In this document: piece after piece, positions 46,885-57,130 of the stretch
Position numbering within the stretch: the stretch's first letter is position 1
Layout of the letters: every line of letters begins with the position of its first letter
Assembly: GCF_030272615.1 (NCBI RefSeq)
Contig: NC_081411.1
Coordinates: 181,622,977-181,686,976, forward strand
Direction: 5' to 3'
Length of the DNA: 64,000 nucleotides
Origin: Cryptomeria japonica
Lineage: Eukaryota; Streptophyta; Pinopsida; Cupressales; Cupressaceae
Program-made: the position numbers and the translations under genes
The notes under the pieces: generated by a model
Databases searched by the model: none
The model's input: the letters and a program-made list of their open reading frames with translations, nothing else
Told to the model about the DNA's origin: nothing

Positions 46885-47060
46885 TAGGGTTGGGCCCAAA
46901 TACATGTAACTTGTAATTATGTGTTGCTTGGGCAAGACCTATATATAATGTAACTTGTGGATAGGACACGCCCTATAAATGTAACTTGTAATTTGGTCTG
47001 ACCCTAATTGGGTGATATAACTTATGGTCCTATATTGAATGTAACTTGTAGATAGGGTAG
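46885..47060 (+). repeat. Dispersed motif ATGTAACTTGTA within the LTR candidate
   Basis: Five copies of (A)TGTAACTTGT(A/G) or close variants occur at intervals of about 35-60 bp, each followed by a GGGC/GGG(T/A)-containing phrase. They fall in the U3-like half of the LTR candidate. Confidence 0.7.
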
Positions 47061-47699
47061 GTGCAATATGTATTTTGAGCAATTATGTAATTGGGCTGGG
47101 CCCAAACTCATGTAGCCTGTGATAAAGGCAATAAAGCAATAACGTCTTAATAGGTCAAGAACTATTTGGACGATATATATAATACTACTATTAAATTAAC
47201 AAGGTAGGCCGACTTGAGACTTGACTCCACAAGTCAAGTATATAAGCAAATCATTTGCATGGCATAATGAATCAATAACGTACAAGGCAAATTATTCTTA
47301 AGGTTGTCAACACGTAATTTTCTCTCCAACATTTGGCAATCTCTCTCTCTCTCTTGTGCGAACTTTCTCCTCATCCATTGTGTGAAGGTTGGCTATTAGG
47401 TGATACTAAGGATAAATATTCAAAGAGTATAATAATTACACTAATACATATATCACTCTCCTGCCTTTGTTAATTTGATATAAGGTCCCTCTATCCTGTC
47501 AATGCATGATAGCCTCGATAAGGTAAATGATTGGATGAGAGATAAATGAAGTCTCTGATTCAATTATCTATCCTATTGATAAACTATGATGAAGACTTCA
47601 AGCTATTGTTCCTTCATTTGATGATCATTCTTAAATTTGTATATATTCAACCATACTTGTAAAGTTTGATCAATGCTTAACTACCGATAATCATTGGTT

Positions 47700-47960
47700 G
47701 TAAACCTCATAGCACAAAATACTGATTGGTATCGGTTTACATTAAAATGAATGCACTTTGAGTAATATCGGTTAACATATTAACTATGAACACCGATTGT
47801 TATCGGGCTTAAGCAATGCTCTCTGATTAATATCGTTTAATATATTAACTGTGAACATTGATTGTTATCGGGCTTAACTAATACATATCGATTAGTATCG
47901 GTTGTCTTGCATATGATAGATACGTCGATTAAGTATCAGGTTGTTTGTTAAGTGATATAC
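47700..47960 (+). repeat. About 68-bp repeats with CCGAT...ATCGG dyads
   Basis: Two adjacent copies of a unit containing ATTAACTATGAACACCGATT, GTTATCGGGCTTAA are at about 47765-47815 and 47833-47880, with partial copies before (TGATTGGTATCGGTTTAC) and after (CGATTAGTATCGGTTG). CCGAT and ATCGG form short inverted pairs in each unit. Confidence 0.75.
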
Positions 47961-48038
47961 ACCGATTTAGGTTTCTATCCTCCTCCTTTGTTAACATCCC
48001 CTCCCCCATTGTCTAATATATGTATGAATTTTCCAACA

Positions 48039-49021
48039 ACTTTTAATATCACAACAAGAGATAATTTTGTATGAGTTTCTTAAAGCCAACTTTATTACTC
48101 TCCCCTTGAAAAATTGAAGAAAAAACCATAAACAAAATTAGGAAAATCCTTTTTTCAAGCATCATCAACTATTACACTAATGAATGTCATGATTTGGAGA
48201 TTAAAATTCAACAACTTATTGTAGTTCTAGTAACATTTAAATAATAGGTGACAATGAGTTATACACTCATCATATCCCTTCTAAATGACATTTATAACCT
48301 ATTATGTTTTTATCTTGCTATACGACATTGGTAGCTTATACCTATTAGGGGCTCATTGTCATTCATGGTACTATGATTTCATGTGCAATCATACTTGGGA
48401 GGCAACTTAATAGCCTAGTTCTTCTTGTCTCTACATTGTGGAGCAAGAATAATAGTTGTCAATTGTTCCTCTTTTTTAAGGATCCACTTTACCTTTGTTG
48501 ATTTTTATCTTTTATAACTTAATATCCTTTCTTGCATAGAATTGTCCTAAATCCAAATTCTCTCCTTGCTTGGACATGTGTGTTCCTTGATTATGACCTC
48601 TTTCATTTTTTTGTAGGAAAATAAACAAAGACATCAATCTCTCCTCTCTACTTATACACAAAATGGCTAATTGAAACCACTTCATATACACAAAATGTCT
48701 CCTTGCACTGATCGAGCCTCAAAAATATGACACCCTTGTTCAACAAGGGTTGATACTCTACAACATGATGTCTGTCATTCTTGAGCTCAAGGTGGTTGCT
48801 TTCATGCTCGATAAAAATATGATCAAAACTTTTTGTAGTTTCACAACTTGCTAGCCAATGAAATCCATGATGTAACATGAATCACCCAACATTACACAAC
48901 TTGTTAGCTAGTAGTATTCACGTTTCTTCTATTTCCTTTTATCATATGACTAATAGTAAGCATCTCCTTAGTAGACCTAGAAGTCATATCTCTCCTCCCA
49001 TGATAGAGTGTTCAAGTAGAA
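48039..49021. other. Unassigned sequence
   Basis: No domain is recognised. The minus frame 48878-48648 and the plus-strand reading HFIYTKCLLALIEPQKYDTL over the same bases are equally unassignable. Confidence 0.4.
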
Positions 49022-49153
49022 TTGTTGGGACTAGGAGGTGCGGATTGACCAGATCCTCCACCTGTCGGATGTAGACAAAATTAATATTTTTTGGATTAGG
49101 ATGGTACACAAAATCTACTATCAAAAGGTTGTAAAAAATTCTTGGGACTAGGA

Positions 49154-49605
49154 GGTGTGAAATGGCCTACTCTTATGCTTTTCATGCCATCAAAATTTGA
49201 GTTTGATTGTCATCATTAACTTTTCCAAATTCTTCACATGTAACTCCTGAATCAATTTCCTACACACAAAATGATGAAAAATAGGTTTGTTGATGGAGGC
49301 TTTCCTAGGTCAAACCTCGGGTTGTGAATTAACCTTGAAGTATAATATTTTCCTTTTGAGGGAAAGGATAGATCTAATCTAAAAATGCTTAAAATTGAAC
49401 ATGATACCTTGATGAATCTTTCTTGAATCCTCACACAAGGTTTTAGGATGTCATGCAGAATGGTGTGCTTTAACTTGAATTCTCCTTTAATGCTTGATGA
49501 ATGCTTGATTGCTTGTTCACTTGGAATTGAATTGATTTTATCATTAAGAGATCACTTGAATTGTAGGTAAACCCCTTCAAATGATAGGGTAGGCTTCCTT
49601 TTATA
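49154..49605 (-). repeat. Direct repeat R1, promoter-like
   Basis: R1 matches R2 (50023-50602) with high similarity, for example CAATTTCCTACACACAAAAT and GATCTAATCTAAAAATGC, with about 130 bp missing in the middle. Read on the minus strand both copies begin at the same place, a TATAAAAGG box (49597-49605 here), and end at GGTGTG(A/T). A third, very short copy of the terminal phrase TTGGGACTAGGAGGTG occurs at 49024. They may be LTR pieces (R-U5) of a minus-strand element or a duplicated first exon. Confidence 0.75.
49597..49605 (-). promoter_or_regulatory. TATA box of repeat R1
   Basis: Minus-strand TATAAAAGGAAGCC, identical in R2. It points away from the DRM hairpin. Confidence 0.55.
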
Positions 49606-49614
49606 CCTAATATA

Positions 49615-49845
49615 TGTCTTGAAAGCATTTTATCTTGGTGGCTTTAAATTAAAGTACTTTCTCTTCTATCTGGTATTGGTGGAGCAGAGGTTGTATTGCA
49701 TCGACCTAGGATACATATTTTCGCAGATACAACACAAGTTAAATGTATCCCAGGTCGATGCAAAGAAACCTCTGCTCCAGAGATCACCAGAAAATAGAGA
49801 AAGAACTTTAATTTAATCGCATCAAGATAAAAGGCTTTCAAGACA
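49615..49845. repeat. Inverted duplication of a DRM methyltransferase exon (hairpin)
   Basis: Left arm 49615-49720 begins TGTCTTGAAAGC and right arm 49744-49845 ends GCTTTCAAGACA; the arms are roughly 85% complementary, with a loop of about 23 nt. Both arms code for the same methyltransferase segment. The left arm, on the plus strand, reads VLKAFYLGGFKLK, then in another frame VLSLLSGIGGAEVVLHRPR. The right arm, on the minus strand, reads LKAFYLDAIKLK and VLSLFSG...GAEVSLHRPGI. GGAEV-LHR is the AdoMet-binding motif I of DRM enzymes. The arms differ by indels and substitutions, so the duplication is not recent. Confidence 0.9.
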
Positions 49846-49930
49846 GATAAATGGTATGCAACTGTATCTATTTGGAACGCATTACCCAAACAATGCAATC
49901 AATCAGTCGCCTTTGAAAAGAAAGTGGTAT
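49721..49930 (-). pseudogene. DRM-type de novo cytosine methyltransferase fragment, motif I region
   Basis: On the minus strand from about 49925 the reading is SKATD, a stop, LHCLGNAFQIDTVAYHLSV, LKAFYLDAIKLK, then (after a frameshift) motif I and VVSAKI near 49721. The family consensus around SLGNSFQVDTVAYHLSVLK and GIGGAEVALHR is distinctive for plant DRM1/DRM2, which place 5-methylcytosine de novo under RNA-directed DNA methylation. The expected next blocks (catalytic Pro-Cys motif IV) are not visible. The segment continues, in protein order, exactly where the fragment at 52086-52645 ends (HTRG). Two breaks make it non-functional. Confidence 0.88.
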
Positions 49931-50022
49931 GATGAAATCTTTTAGCATAAAATAGATGAAATGCACTCCATACTACTACTGCATAATATTTTGGTCGATG
50001 ATACTTTTAAAATAGTAAAGGA

Positions 50023-50602
50023 AGGTGTATGGAACTAGCGTACTCTTCTGCTTTTCATTCCATCAAAATATGAGTTTGATTGTCATCATTTACTTTGCCA
50101 AATTCTTCACACGTAACTCCTGAATCAATTTCCTACACACAAAATGATGAAAATAGGTTTGTTGATGAGGGCTTTCCTAGGTCAAATAGGTTTGAATATA
50201 CCTTGAAGTGTGCAATATGGAAGGTTTGTATTCTTAATCTCCTGCCCATTTCTTAATTTAAAAGATGATATCTTTATTAAATATCTCCTCTATTTTTGGA
50301 GGTAGACATCTTTAGGAAAAGATCTCTTCCTCCCTCTTTAAAATGATCCCTTTAGATCTAATCTAAAAATGCTTAAAATTGAACATGATACCTTGATGAA
50401 TATTTCTTGAATCCTCACACAAGGTTTTAGGATGTCATGCAGACTGTTGATCATGAATGTTGTGCTTTAACTTGAATTCTCCTTCAATGCTTGATGAATG
50501 CTTGATTGCTTGTTCACTTGGAATTGAATTGATTTTATAATTAAGAGCTCACTTGAATTATAGGTATACCCCTTAAAATGAAAGGGTAGGCTTCCTTTTA
50601 TA
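50023..50602 (-). repeat. Direct repeat R2, promoter-like, upstream of the DRM hairpin
   Basis: This is the longer copy of R1. On the minus strand it starts at the TATA box (50594-50602), runs 580 bp and ends about 95 bp before the first DRM codon visible at 49930. A transcript started here would read through R2, the sense DRM arm, the loop, the antisense arm and R1. The similarity of R1 and R2, starting at the TATA box, may reflect LTRs with lost U3 or a tandem duplication. Confidence 0.72.
50594..50602 (-). promoter_or_regulatory. TATA box of repeat R2
   Basis: Minus-strand TATAAAAGG, preceded by GATTACG and followed by AAGCCTACCC as in R1. It faces the DRM inverted duplication 0.7 kb downstream. 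Confidence 0.55.
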
Positions 50603-50865
50603 CGTAATCATACATAAAGTGTTTGAATTTTTTTCTCACACATGAGGCAAGAAATGAGGGGTCATATTTTGGGTCCCAATCATGAGTACCAGGGCACCTA
50701 AGGCGTCCTAGTCTTGTCAATTTAGGATGTGACATGCTAAAGTGGGCATCAATGTCTCAAGATCAGATGGACCTTAAGTGATTGTCTCCCTTGCATATGA
50801 TTTGTTTGGGTGATAAACTTCACCATTCTACTCACAAGAATTTTATTAAGTCTCAAATATAGGGA

Positions 50866-51375
50866 TCATAACTTATTAATGATGCAGTGAAAGTCCTTCA
50901 TGAAGGACTTCTAGAAGTATTTTTGGATGAGTCTTTGTCAAGTGCAGAGAAAAAACAATTGATGCTTAATGGATTTAAGGAACATTATTTCAAATTGGAA
51001 GCCAAAGTTTATTTGAAGGATGTAGAGAAGAAGGTGAAAGAGAAAAGACTAGAAGTTTTGGTGATTAGATGTGCAACAACACATATCCAACTACAAGAAA
51101 GCATAATTTTCTTTTTAGAAAAGTGTAAAGGATGTAGTGGCGGCATACATGTTTTAAAGGCAATGGCATAAATATACTAAGGATATTAAGGGTCACATAG
51201 ATATTATAGCATCACAAATTGTACAACTATCCAACACTATAGACATGAAGAATGATGTAGAAGGAAATGAAAGGCTTCAAATAGAAAACTTGTACATGCA
51301 ACTAAATCCATTGACTAATCAGAAGAACAAAATTAAGAAACGGTTCAATCATCTAAGAGATGTTGCAGACTTGCA
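50866..51375 (+). pseudogene. Unrecognised helical protein fragment
   Basis: Frame 50887-51171 (continuous upstream to about 50866 as NDAVKVLHEG) reads EVFLDESLSSAEKKQLMLNG, FKEHYFKLEAKVYLKDVEKK and IQLQESIIFFLEKCKG. A second block, partly in the frame 51245-51493, reads ERLQIENLYMQLNPLTNQKN and KIKKRFNHL. Composition is charged and heptad-like, suggesting coiled coils. I do not recognise the family. It lies on the same strand as, and 0.7 kb before, the DRM fragment, but has no known relation to DRM. Confidence 0.45.
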
Positions 51376-52085
51376 ACTCACCAGCTACTTAGTTTTTGTG
51401 GGTCATAATTGTTTTTGTTTTGGTTATGGTTGTGGTGTTTGTAGGGAGACCTTTACAAATTTATATCTATTTTCACTATTTAATGGTTTATAGGTTTGTA
51501 ATGGTAATTTAATATTCTTTCATATTTTTGTATAGATTCTTTATAATAGCCTATTATAGTGATTTGTTCTATTATGGATAAGGTTGGGGGCCAGATGGCT
51601 TTGCTGTCGATGAATGAAAGCATTGCATGAGTTCTACTTTTAAAAATTACATGAAACATTTTTAATTTATTTGATTCAGTGCTATTTGAAAAAAAGTTTA
51701 TCAATGATGTTTCCTTTCTCCAAGAATTGGATCTAGGATCTTTCGGTTAGATAATCTGTAACATCCAATGACTAAATATTTTCTTTACAAATGCTTATTT
51801 TATTTAATTATCATTTGAGTGTGAATTATAATTTATATTTGTGCAGAAGTAGAAGATACAAGTTGAAGACTCGTGAGCAAGTAAATTTTGTAAAAGAAAG
51901 CAAGCAAACATTATCTTGAATGACATGGAAACAAGCTCATCAACTGCCTACAAGAGAGAAATTGGAGAAAAGCAGAGGAAAGTGTTAAAGGGTGATAAAT
52001 ACATATAGAGTATGCAATACAAACAAACAATGTTTGGAGTGTTTGATATGACGTCTCTAATTTATGTGCATAGGGACTAACTATT

Positions 52086-52645
52086 TTTGGAGTTCCTAGG
52101 AAACCTATTGGGCCACGCTTAGAGGAAATCAATGTGTTCATGCAAGGGGCACCTTTTTTCTATTATGAGAATGATGCTTTTGCATCGAAGGATATTTGGA
52201 AGGCAATATCCGACAATTTCTATAGTGTGGAACCAGAGTTGGCAGACTCGAAGTACTTTTCAGTTTCCAAAAGACCAAGAAGTTATAAACATAATCTCGC
52301 AATAGAAGGGTGATTTCAAGCATTACCTCTCCCCCCCCATGACTATTCAGGAAGCACTTCCTTAGACAAAGGACTATGGGCCTCCATGGGATCAAAGAAA
52401 AAAATTGAATTGCTAGATTGTAGACGATGTGGTGTGTCCTTCGTGAAGAACTCTGCACTATAATTAAAAATTCACGAGGGAAACTACAAGATAGTGAATA
52501 GAAATACATTCTTGAAAAGTGGGAAGAATGGATCTTGGTTTGGGTGGAGCCAAGTCAGGTGGCTCCTTTAGAGGTTGACGAAATAGAAATCATATTAGGA
52601 TTTGAAAAAGATCACACTCGTGGAGCTTTGTGTGAACAAAAATAG
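52086..52645 (+). pseudogene. DRM-type methyltransferase fragment, N-terminal part of catalytic domain
   Basis: From 52086 the frame reads FGVPRKPIGPRLEEINVFMQ, GAPFFYYENDAFASKDIW, VEPELADSKYFSVSKRPRSY, KHNL. A TGA at 52311 replaces an expected Arg. After an indel in a C8 run near 52330 it continues LPLPPMTIQEALP and PPWDQRKKLNC with more stops, and after another shift KYILEKWEEWILVWVEPSQV, APLEVDEIEIILGFEKDHTRG. These are the permuted motifs that precede motif I in plant DRM enzymes, in the right order. The fragment ends at 52645, inside sequence that on the other strand is the end of the transposase-like pseudogene. The block upstream at about 51930-52015 (YKREIGEKQRKVLKG) may be the preceding exon. 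Confidence 0.88.
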
Positions 52646-54430
52646 CAATCTGGATTGAATTGTAGTACAAAGACTGTACCTCATTCTATGGTTGCAATGT
52701 ATAGTTCTCTGCAAAATCAACCACCGATACAATAGTGCCAATCGGGAAAGAGTTCTTACACATCCTGAACTGTTGATCCAACCACTGAGACCTATGGGTG
52801 TGCCTTGCATACTTATAGAAAATATTTTCCTTAAAATCCAAAAAAAATCAGCAATACTCACTTTTCTTGAGACTAATCCACATCTAGAACCTTCACCTCC
52901 ACTCTTCAAAGTATATTTCACTATCTCATATCTTTTTTTCTCAAAATAATTCTTTCCAAACTCGTGTTCGCTGCCGTCATGAAAACATGAAACAAACTTT
53001 GACAACCCACCACATTCTGAGCACTTCTCATTCAAACAATCATTTCTATAGAAATAGCAGCCATCATCTCTAGGGCATAAAAATAGATCTTGCAAGTCTC
53101 TTGATGATCTCGGAAATAGCATTGCATCACACTCCTGCAATATCTCATTAGTATGCATTGTAGAACGAATATGACATAAAAGTTCATGGTATATTGAAAA
53201 CTCCACATGGTACTTGCAACAACAAGTATTGCAAATCTTAAGAGGAACACAATAAAATGGTTTCAAAGATTCAAAGGCCCTTTGTGATATTTGCAAAGTT
53301 GGATGTAATTCACTAATTTTTTTGTACAACATTGCTTGGCTTGATTCCAAGAAATGTTTGGGATGCAGTGTGCAGTCTTGGTTGCCGATTCTTAATTTCA
53401 AAACGTCCTTTACATTGGGTGACACTCTAGAATTAGAGTGCCAAAATTGTTGAATCTCCTCCTTCACATTGTCAGTCAACTTTCTATCAACACGTGGAAG
53501 CCTCCCACCAAAAGCCCATGTATCTTGATGAAGTGGATTGTCAAGTCTTTGTCTTCGTGCAAGTGCTCTATCCAAAGTTTTATGGTTTATGTTAAAATCA
53601 ACACAAGTTTGTCTCATTTGACAAGCCTTCCTCAATTGATGGCTTACTAAGGAGGTTGTAATCACTCTTCGAGTGGCTCTCTTATCTCTTTCTTTGGTAT
53701 TCTTTCCAATAGAATTAAGAGCGTCAAATAGATTTTTTGCAATAATAGAATTTCTCTCCATCTTCTTGTTCATACGAATCTTTGATTTGTTTAGCAATGG
53801 TCTCATCTTTATCATCTTTAGCAATTGAACAAAGAGTTGGTATTTCTCGGTCAATGTCTTATTGCTAATATTTTGGTTGAAAAGTTGTGTAGCCCACAAC
53901 CAAATGGTTCTTGTTGACCTCTTGCCTTCAAGATTTGCAATAATATTCTCATCGATTTCAAATAACCATTTTGGGGTTCTTGAAGGTCTTGGATTTGGAA
54001 TTTGTCTTTCATCCATGAGAGGGTCTTCATTTCTAAAGTAATTAGGTGTTACATATGGTTCACTTGGTTGAGCAATTCCACCTTCAATGTCAAAGTTTTC
54101 CACATTTTCACCTCCTATGTCAAAATTTTCCACATGTTGAGCATTTTCATTATCACTCTCAACATTTTCAACATTTTCAAAATTTTCACTTTCAAAATCT
54201 GCATTTTCATTTTCAATAACTTGTGGCACATTTTCAAATTAAATTCCTCTTCACTTGAAGTAACATTAGCAATATTTAACATACCTTGTCTTCTCCTCCT
54301 ATGACATTCTCTATCTCTTTCTCTATACACTTCAATTTGGTCATTTTGAAAATTTTCTTTTGCGTTTAGACTTCCGACGACTACTACTCCCCATTTCCCT
54401 CCACATAGATTCTCCTACATGATTGACAAT
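52590..54430 (-). pseudogene. Transposase-like pseudogene with Cys-rich module
   Basis: The main frame (54229-52595, 544 codons) starts with an acidic Glu/Asn repeat (EN-VEN), then a helical region (RRVITTSLVSHQLRKACQMR), LTDNVKEEIQQFWHSNSRVS, LHPKHFLESSQAMLYKKISE and a Cys cluster, ICNTCCCKYHVEF, followed by DDGCYFYRNDCLNEKCSECG. After a frameshift near 52860 the other frame gives WLDQQFRMCKNSFPIGTIVS, VVDFAENYTLQPQNEVQS. I recognise the layout (helical region, FxxLRP-like turn, CxCxxH, later C..C..C, then DFAENY) from a widespread family of uncharacterised TE-like eukaryotic proteins. The Asp of DFAENY may be the first residue of a DDE catalytic site. Upstream, 54420-54250 has YRERDRECHRRRRQGM in a third frame. 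The product is broken at least three times and truncated at 52640. Confidence 0.6.
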
Positions 54431-54726
54431 GTAAGATTTGACTTTAAGAATCTCCCAAAAGCACAAATTTGTCTCAACCTATCTGAAAACTTGTTATCAT
54501 CGACATAAAACCGAATATGCAGACTATGGGCCGTTGGAATCCACAAAATGGCCCACAAGGCTCTTTTTTATGTACAAAAATCGGATATCTAATTTTAATG
54601 TATAAATTTGTGGTCCCCAAAAATTTTCCCGTTGCCACCTTTTTTTCACTAAACTACCACATTAATGGCAATGGAAGAAATTGGATATCCGATTAAGTTC
54701 GATATCAGATTTTATTAGTCATATTT

Positions 54727-54730
<4 letters not shown>

Positions 54731-54792
<62 letters not shown>

Positions 54793-54798
54793 TTAGGG

Positions 54799-54862
<64 letters not shown>

Positions 54863-55049
54863 GAGAGGGAGAGAGAGAGAGGAGGAGAGAGAGAGAGATT
54901 AGGGAAGAAATAGAGAGAGAGAGGAGGAGAGGGAGAGAGAGAGAGAGGAGGAGAGGGAGAGAGAGAGAGAGAGATTAGGGGAGAAAGAGAGAGAGAGGAG
55001 GAGAGGGAGAGAGAGAGGAGGAGAGAGAGAGAGGAGAGGGAGAGAGAGA
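54731..55049 (+). repeat. (GA)n-rich arm
   Basis: Long GA runs (the first over 55 bp) alternate with GGAGGAGAGG and GATTAGGGGAGA phrases. It is the mirror of 56944-57378. Confidence 0.95.
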
Positions 55050-56943
55050 GATTTGGGTCATATTGTGTCCTACGACCCCTTAGGACACCATATGACCCAT
55101 AACGACACAATTTGGTGTCTTAAGGGGTGACAACATATGACGCCTATGGACACCATATGACGCCTAATGACACCATATGTCATAAGGGGTCGTATGTTGT
55201 CCTTAGGGGTCATATGGTGTCCCATGAACCCATATGACCCCTTAAACACCATATTTGGTTGTTATGGGTCATATTGTGTCCTAGTGGGTCATATTATGTC
55301 ATATGACCCCTTTAAGATATCATATGACCCCTTAGGACACCATATGACCCCTAATGACACCATATTGGGTTGTTTTGGGTCATATGGTGTCCTAAGGGGT
55401 CATATTATGTCCTATGACCCCTTAGGACACCATATGACCCATAATGACACAATTTGGTGTCTTAAGGGGTCATATGGTGTCCTAAGACACCATATGACTC
55501 CTATGGACACCATATGACCCCTAACGACACCATATGGTGTCATAAGGAGTCGTATTTTTTCCTTAGGTGTCATATGGTGTCCCATGAACCCTTATGACCC
55601 CTTAGGACATCATACAACCCGTTAGGACACCATATAACCCATAACAAGACAATTTGGTGTCATAAGGGGTCATATGGTGTCCTAGGACACCATATGACCC
55701 CTAACGACACCATATGGTGTCATAAGGGGTCATATGTTGTTCTTAGGGGTCATATGGTGTCCCATAAACCCTTATGACCCCTTAGGACACCATACGACCC
55801 ATTAGGACACCATATGACCCATAATGACACAATTTGGTGTCTTAAGGGGTCATATGGTGTCCTAGGACACCATATGACCCCTATGGGCACCATGTGACCC
55901 CTAACGACACCATATGGTGTCATAAGGGGTCCTATGTTGTCCTTAGGGGTGATATGGTGTCCCATTAACCCTTATGATCCCTTAGGACACCATACGACCT
56001 GTTATGACACCATATTGGGTCGCTTTGGGTCTTATGGTGTCCTAAGGGGTCATATTAAATCCTACGACCCCTTAGGACACCATATGACCCCTAACGACAC
56101 CATATGGTGTCATAAGGGGTCCTGTGGTGTCCTATGACCCCTTAGGACACCATATGACCCATAACAACATAATTTGGAGTCTCAAGGGGTCATATGGTGT
56201 CGTAGGACACCATATGATGCCTATGGACACCATATGACCCCTAACGACACTATATGGTGTCATAATGGGTCATATGTTGTCCTTAGGGGCCATATGGTGT
56301 CCCATGAACCCTTATGACCCCTTAGGACACCATACAACCCATTATGACACCATATTGGGTCACTTTGGGTCCTATGGTCTTCTAAGGGGTCATATTATGT
56401 CCTACGACCCCTTAGGACACCATATGAACCCTAACGACACCATATGGTGTCATAAGGGGTCCTATGGTGTCCATAGAGGTCATATGGTGTCCTACGACCC
56501 CTTAGGACACCATATGACCCCTTAAGACACCATATTTGGTCATTATGGGTCATCTTGTGTCATATGACCCCTTAGGACACCATATGACCCCTAATGACAC
56601 CATATTGGATTGCTTTGGGTCATATTCTGTCCTACGACCCCTTAGGAAACCATATGACCCATAATGACACAATTTGGTGTCTTAAGGGGTCATATGGTGT
56701 CCTAGGACACCATATGACCCCCTAATGACACCATATGTGTCATAAGGCGTTGTATGTTTTTCTTAGGGGTCATATGGGTGTCTCATGAACCCTTATGACC
56801 CCTTAGGACACCATACAACCCGTTACGACATCATATTGGGTCTCTTTGGGTCCTATGGTGTCCATGAAGCCTTATGAACCCTTAGGACACCATACGACCC
56901 ATTATGACACCATATTGGGTCGCTTTGGGTCCTATGGTGTCTT
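55050..56943. repeat. Satellite of about 20-bp units in both orientations
   Basis: Units such as CATATGACCCCTTAGGACAC and the reverse complement GTGTCCTAAGGGGTCATATG alternate over 1.9 kb, roughly ninety units. CATATG and CCTAAGG/CCTTAGG are palindromic joints. A higher-order phrase (GGTGTCCCATGAACCC...CCATA(C/T)(G/A)ACCC...ATTGGGTCGCTTTGGGTC) recurs at about 55220, 55580, 55760, 55960, 56300, 56780 and 56860, so blocks of 180-480 bp have been amplified. Confidence 0.95.
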
Positions 56944-57088
56944 AATCTCTCTCTCTCTCCCCCTCTCCCCTAATCTCCCTCTCTCTCCCCCAAATCTCTC
57001 TCTCCCTTCCTTCTCTCTCTCTCTCTCTCTCCCCTAATCTTTCTCTATCCCTCTCCCCTAATCTATCCATCTATCTCTCTCCCCTAAT

Positions 57089-57130
<42 letters not shown>

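Larger units (their letters stand above)
46776..48038 (+). mobile_element. Probable copia LTR (solo or decayed 5' LTR)
   Basis: TGTTAGAA at 46776 and TTCCAACA ending at 48038 form 8-bp terminal inverted repeats with one mismatch around 1263 bp. Immediately after comes TTTTAATATCACAACAAGAG, which could be a decayed TTGGTATCAGAGC primer site (9 of 13 positions), so this may be the 5' LTR of an element whose body is gone. The flanking pentamers ACATG and ACTTT do not form a target duplication. The LTR holds two sets of sub-repeats, described separately. The boundaries are inferred from termini only. Confidence 0.55.

Noticed and set aside
49615-49845. Interpretation of the hairpin as an ordinary MITE
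   Set aside because: Both arms code for DRM methyltransferase motif I, and no convincing target duplication flanks the hairpin.
55050-56943. CRISPR-like array of short repeats
   Set aside because: Units are contiguous with no unique spacers, change orientation, and sit in plant nuclear DNA.
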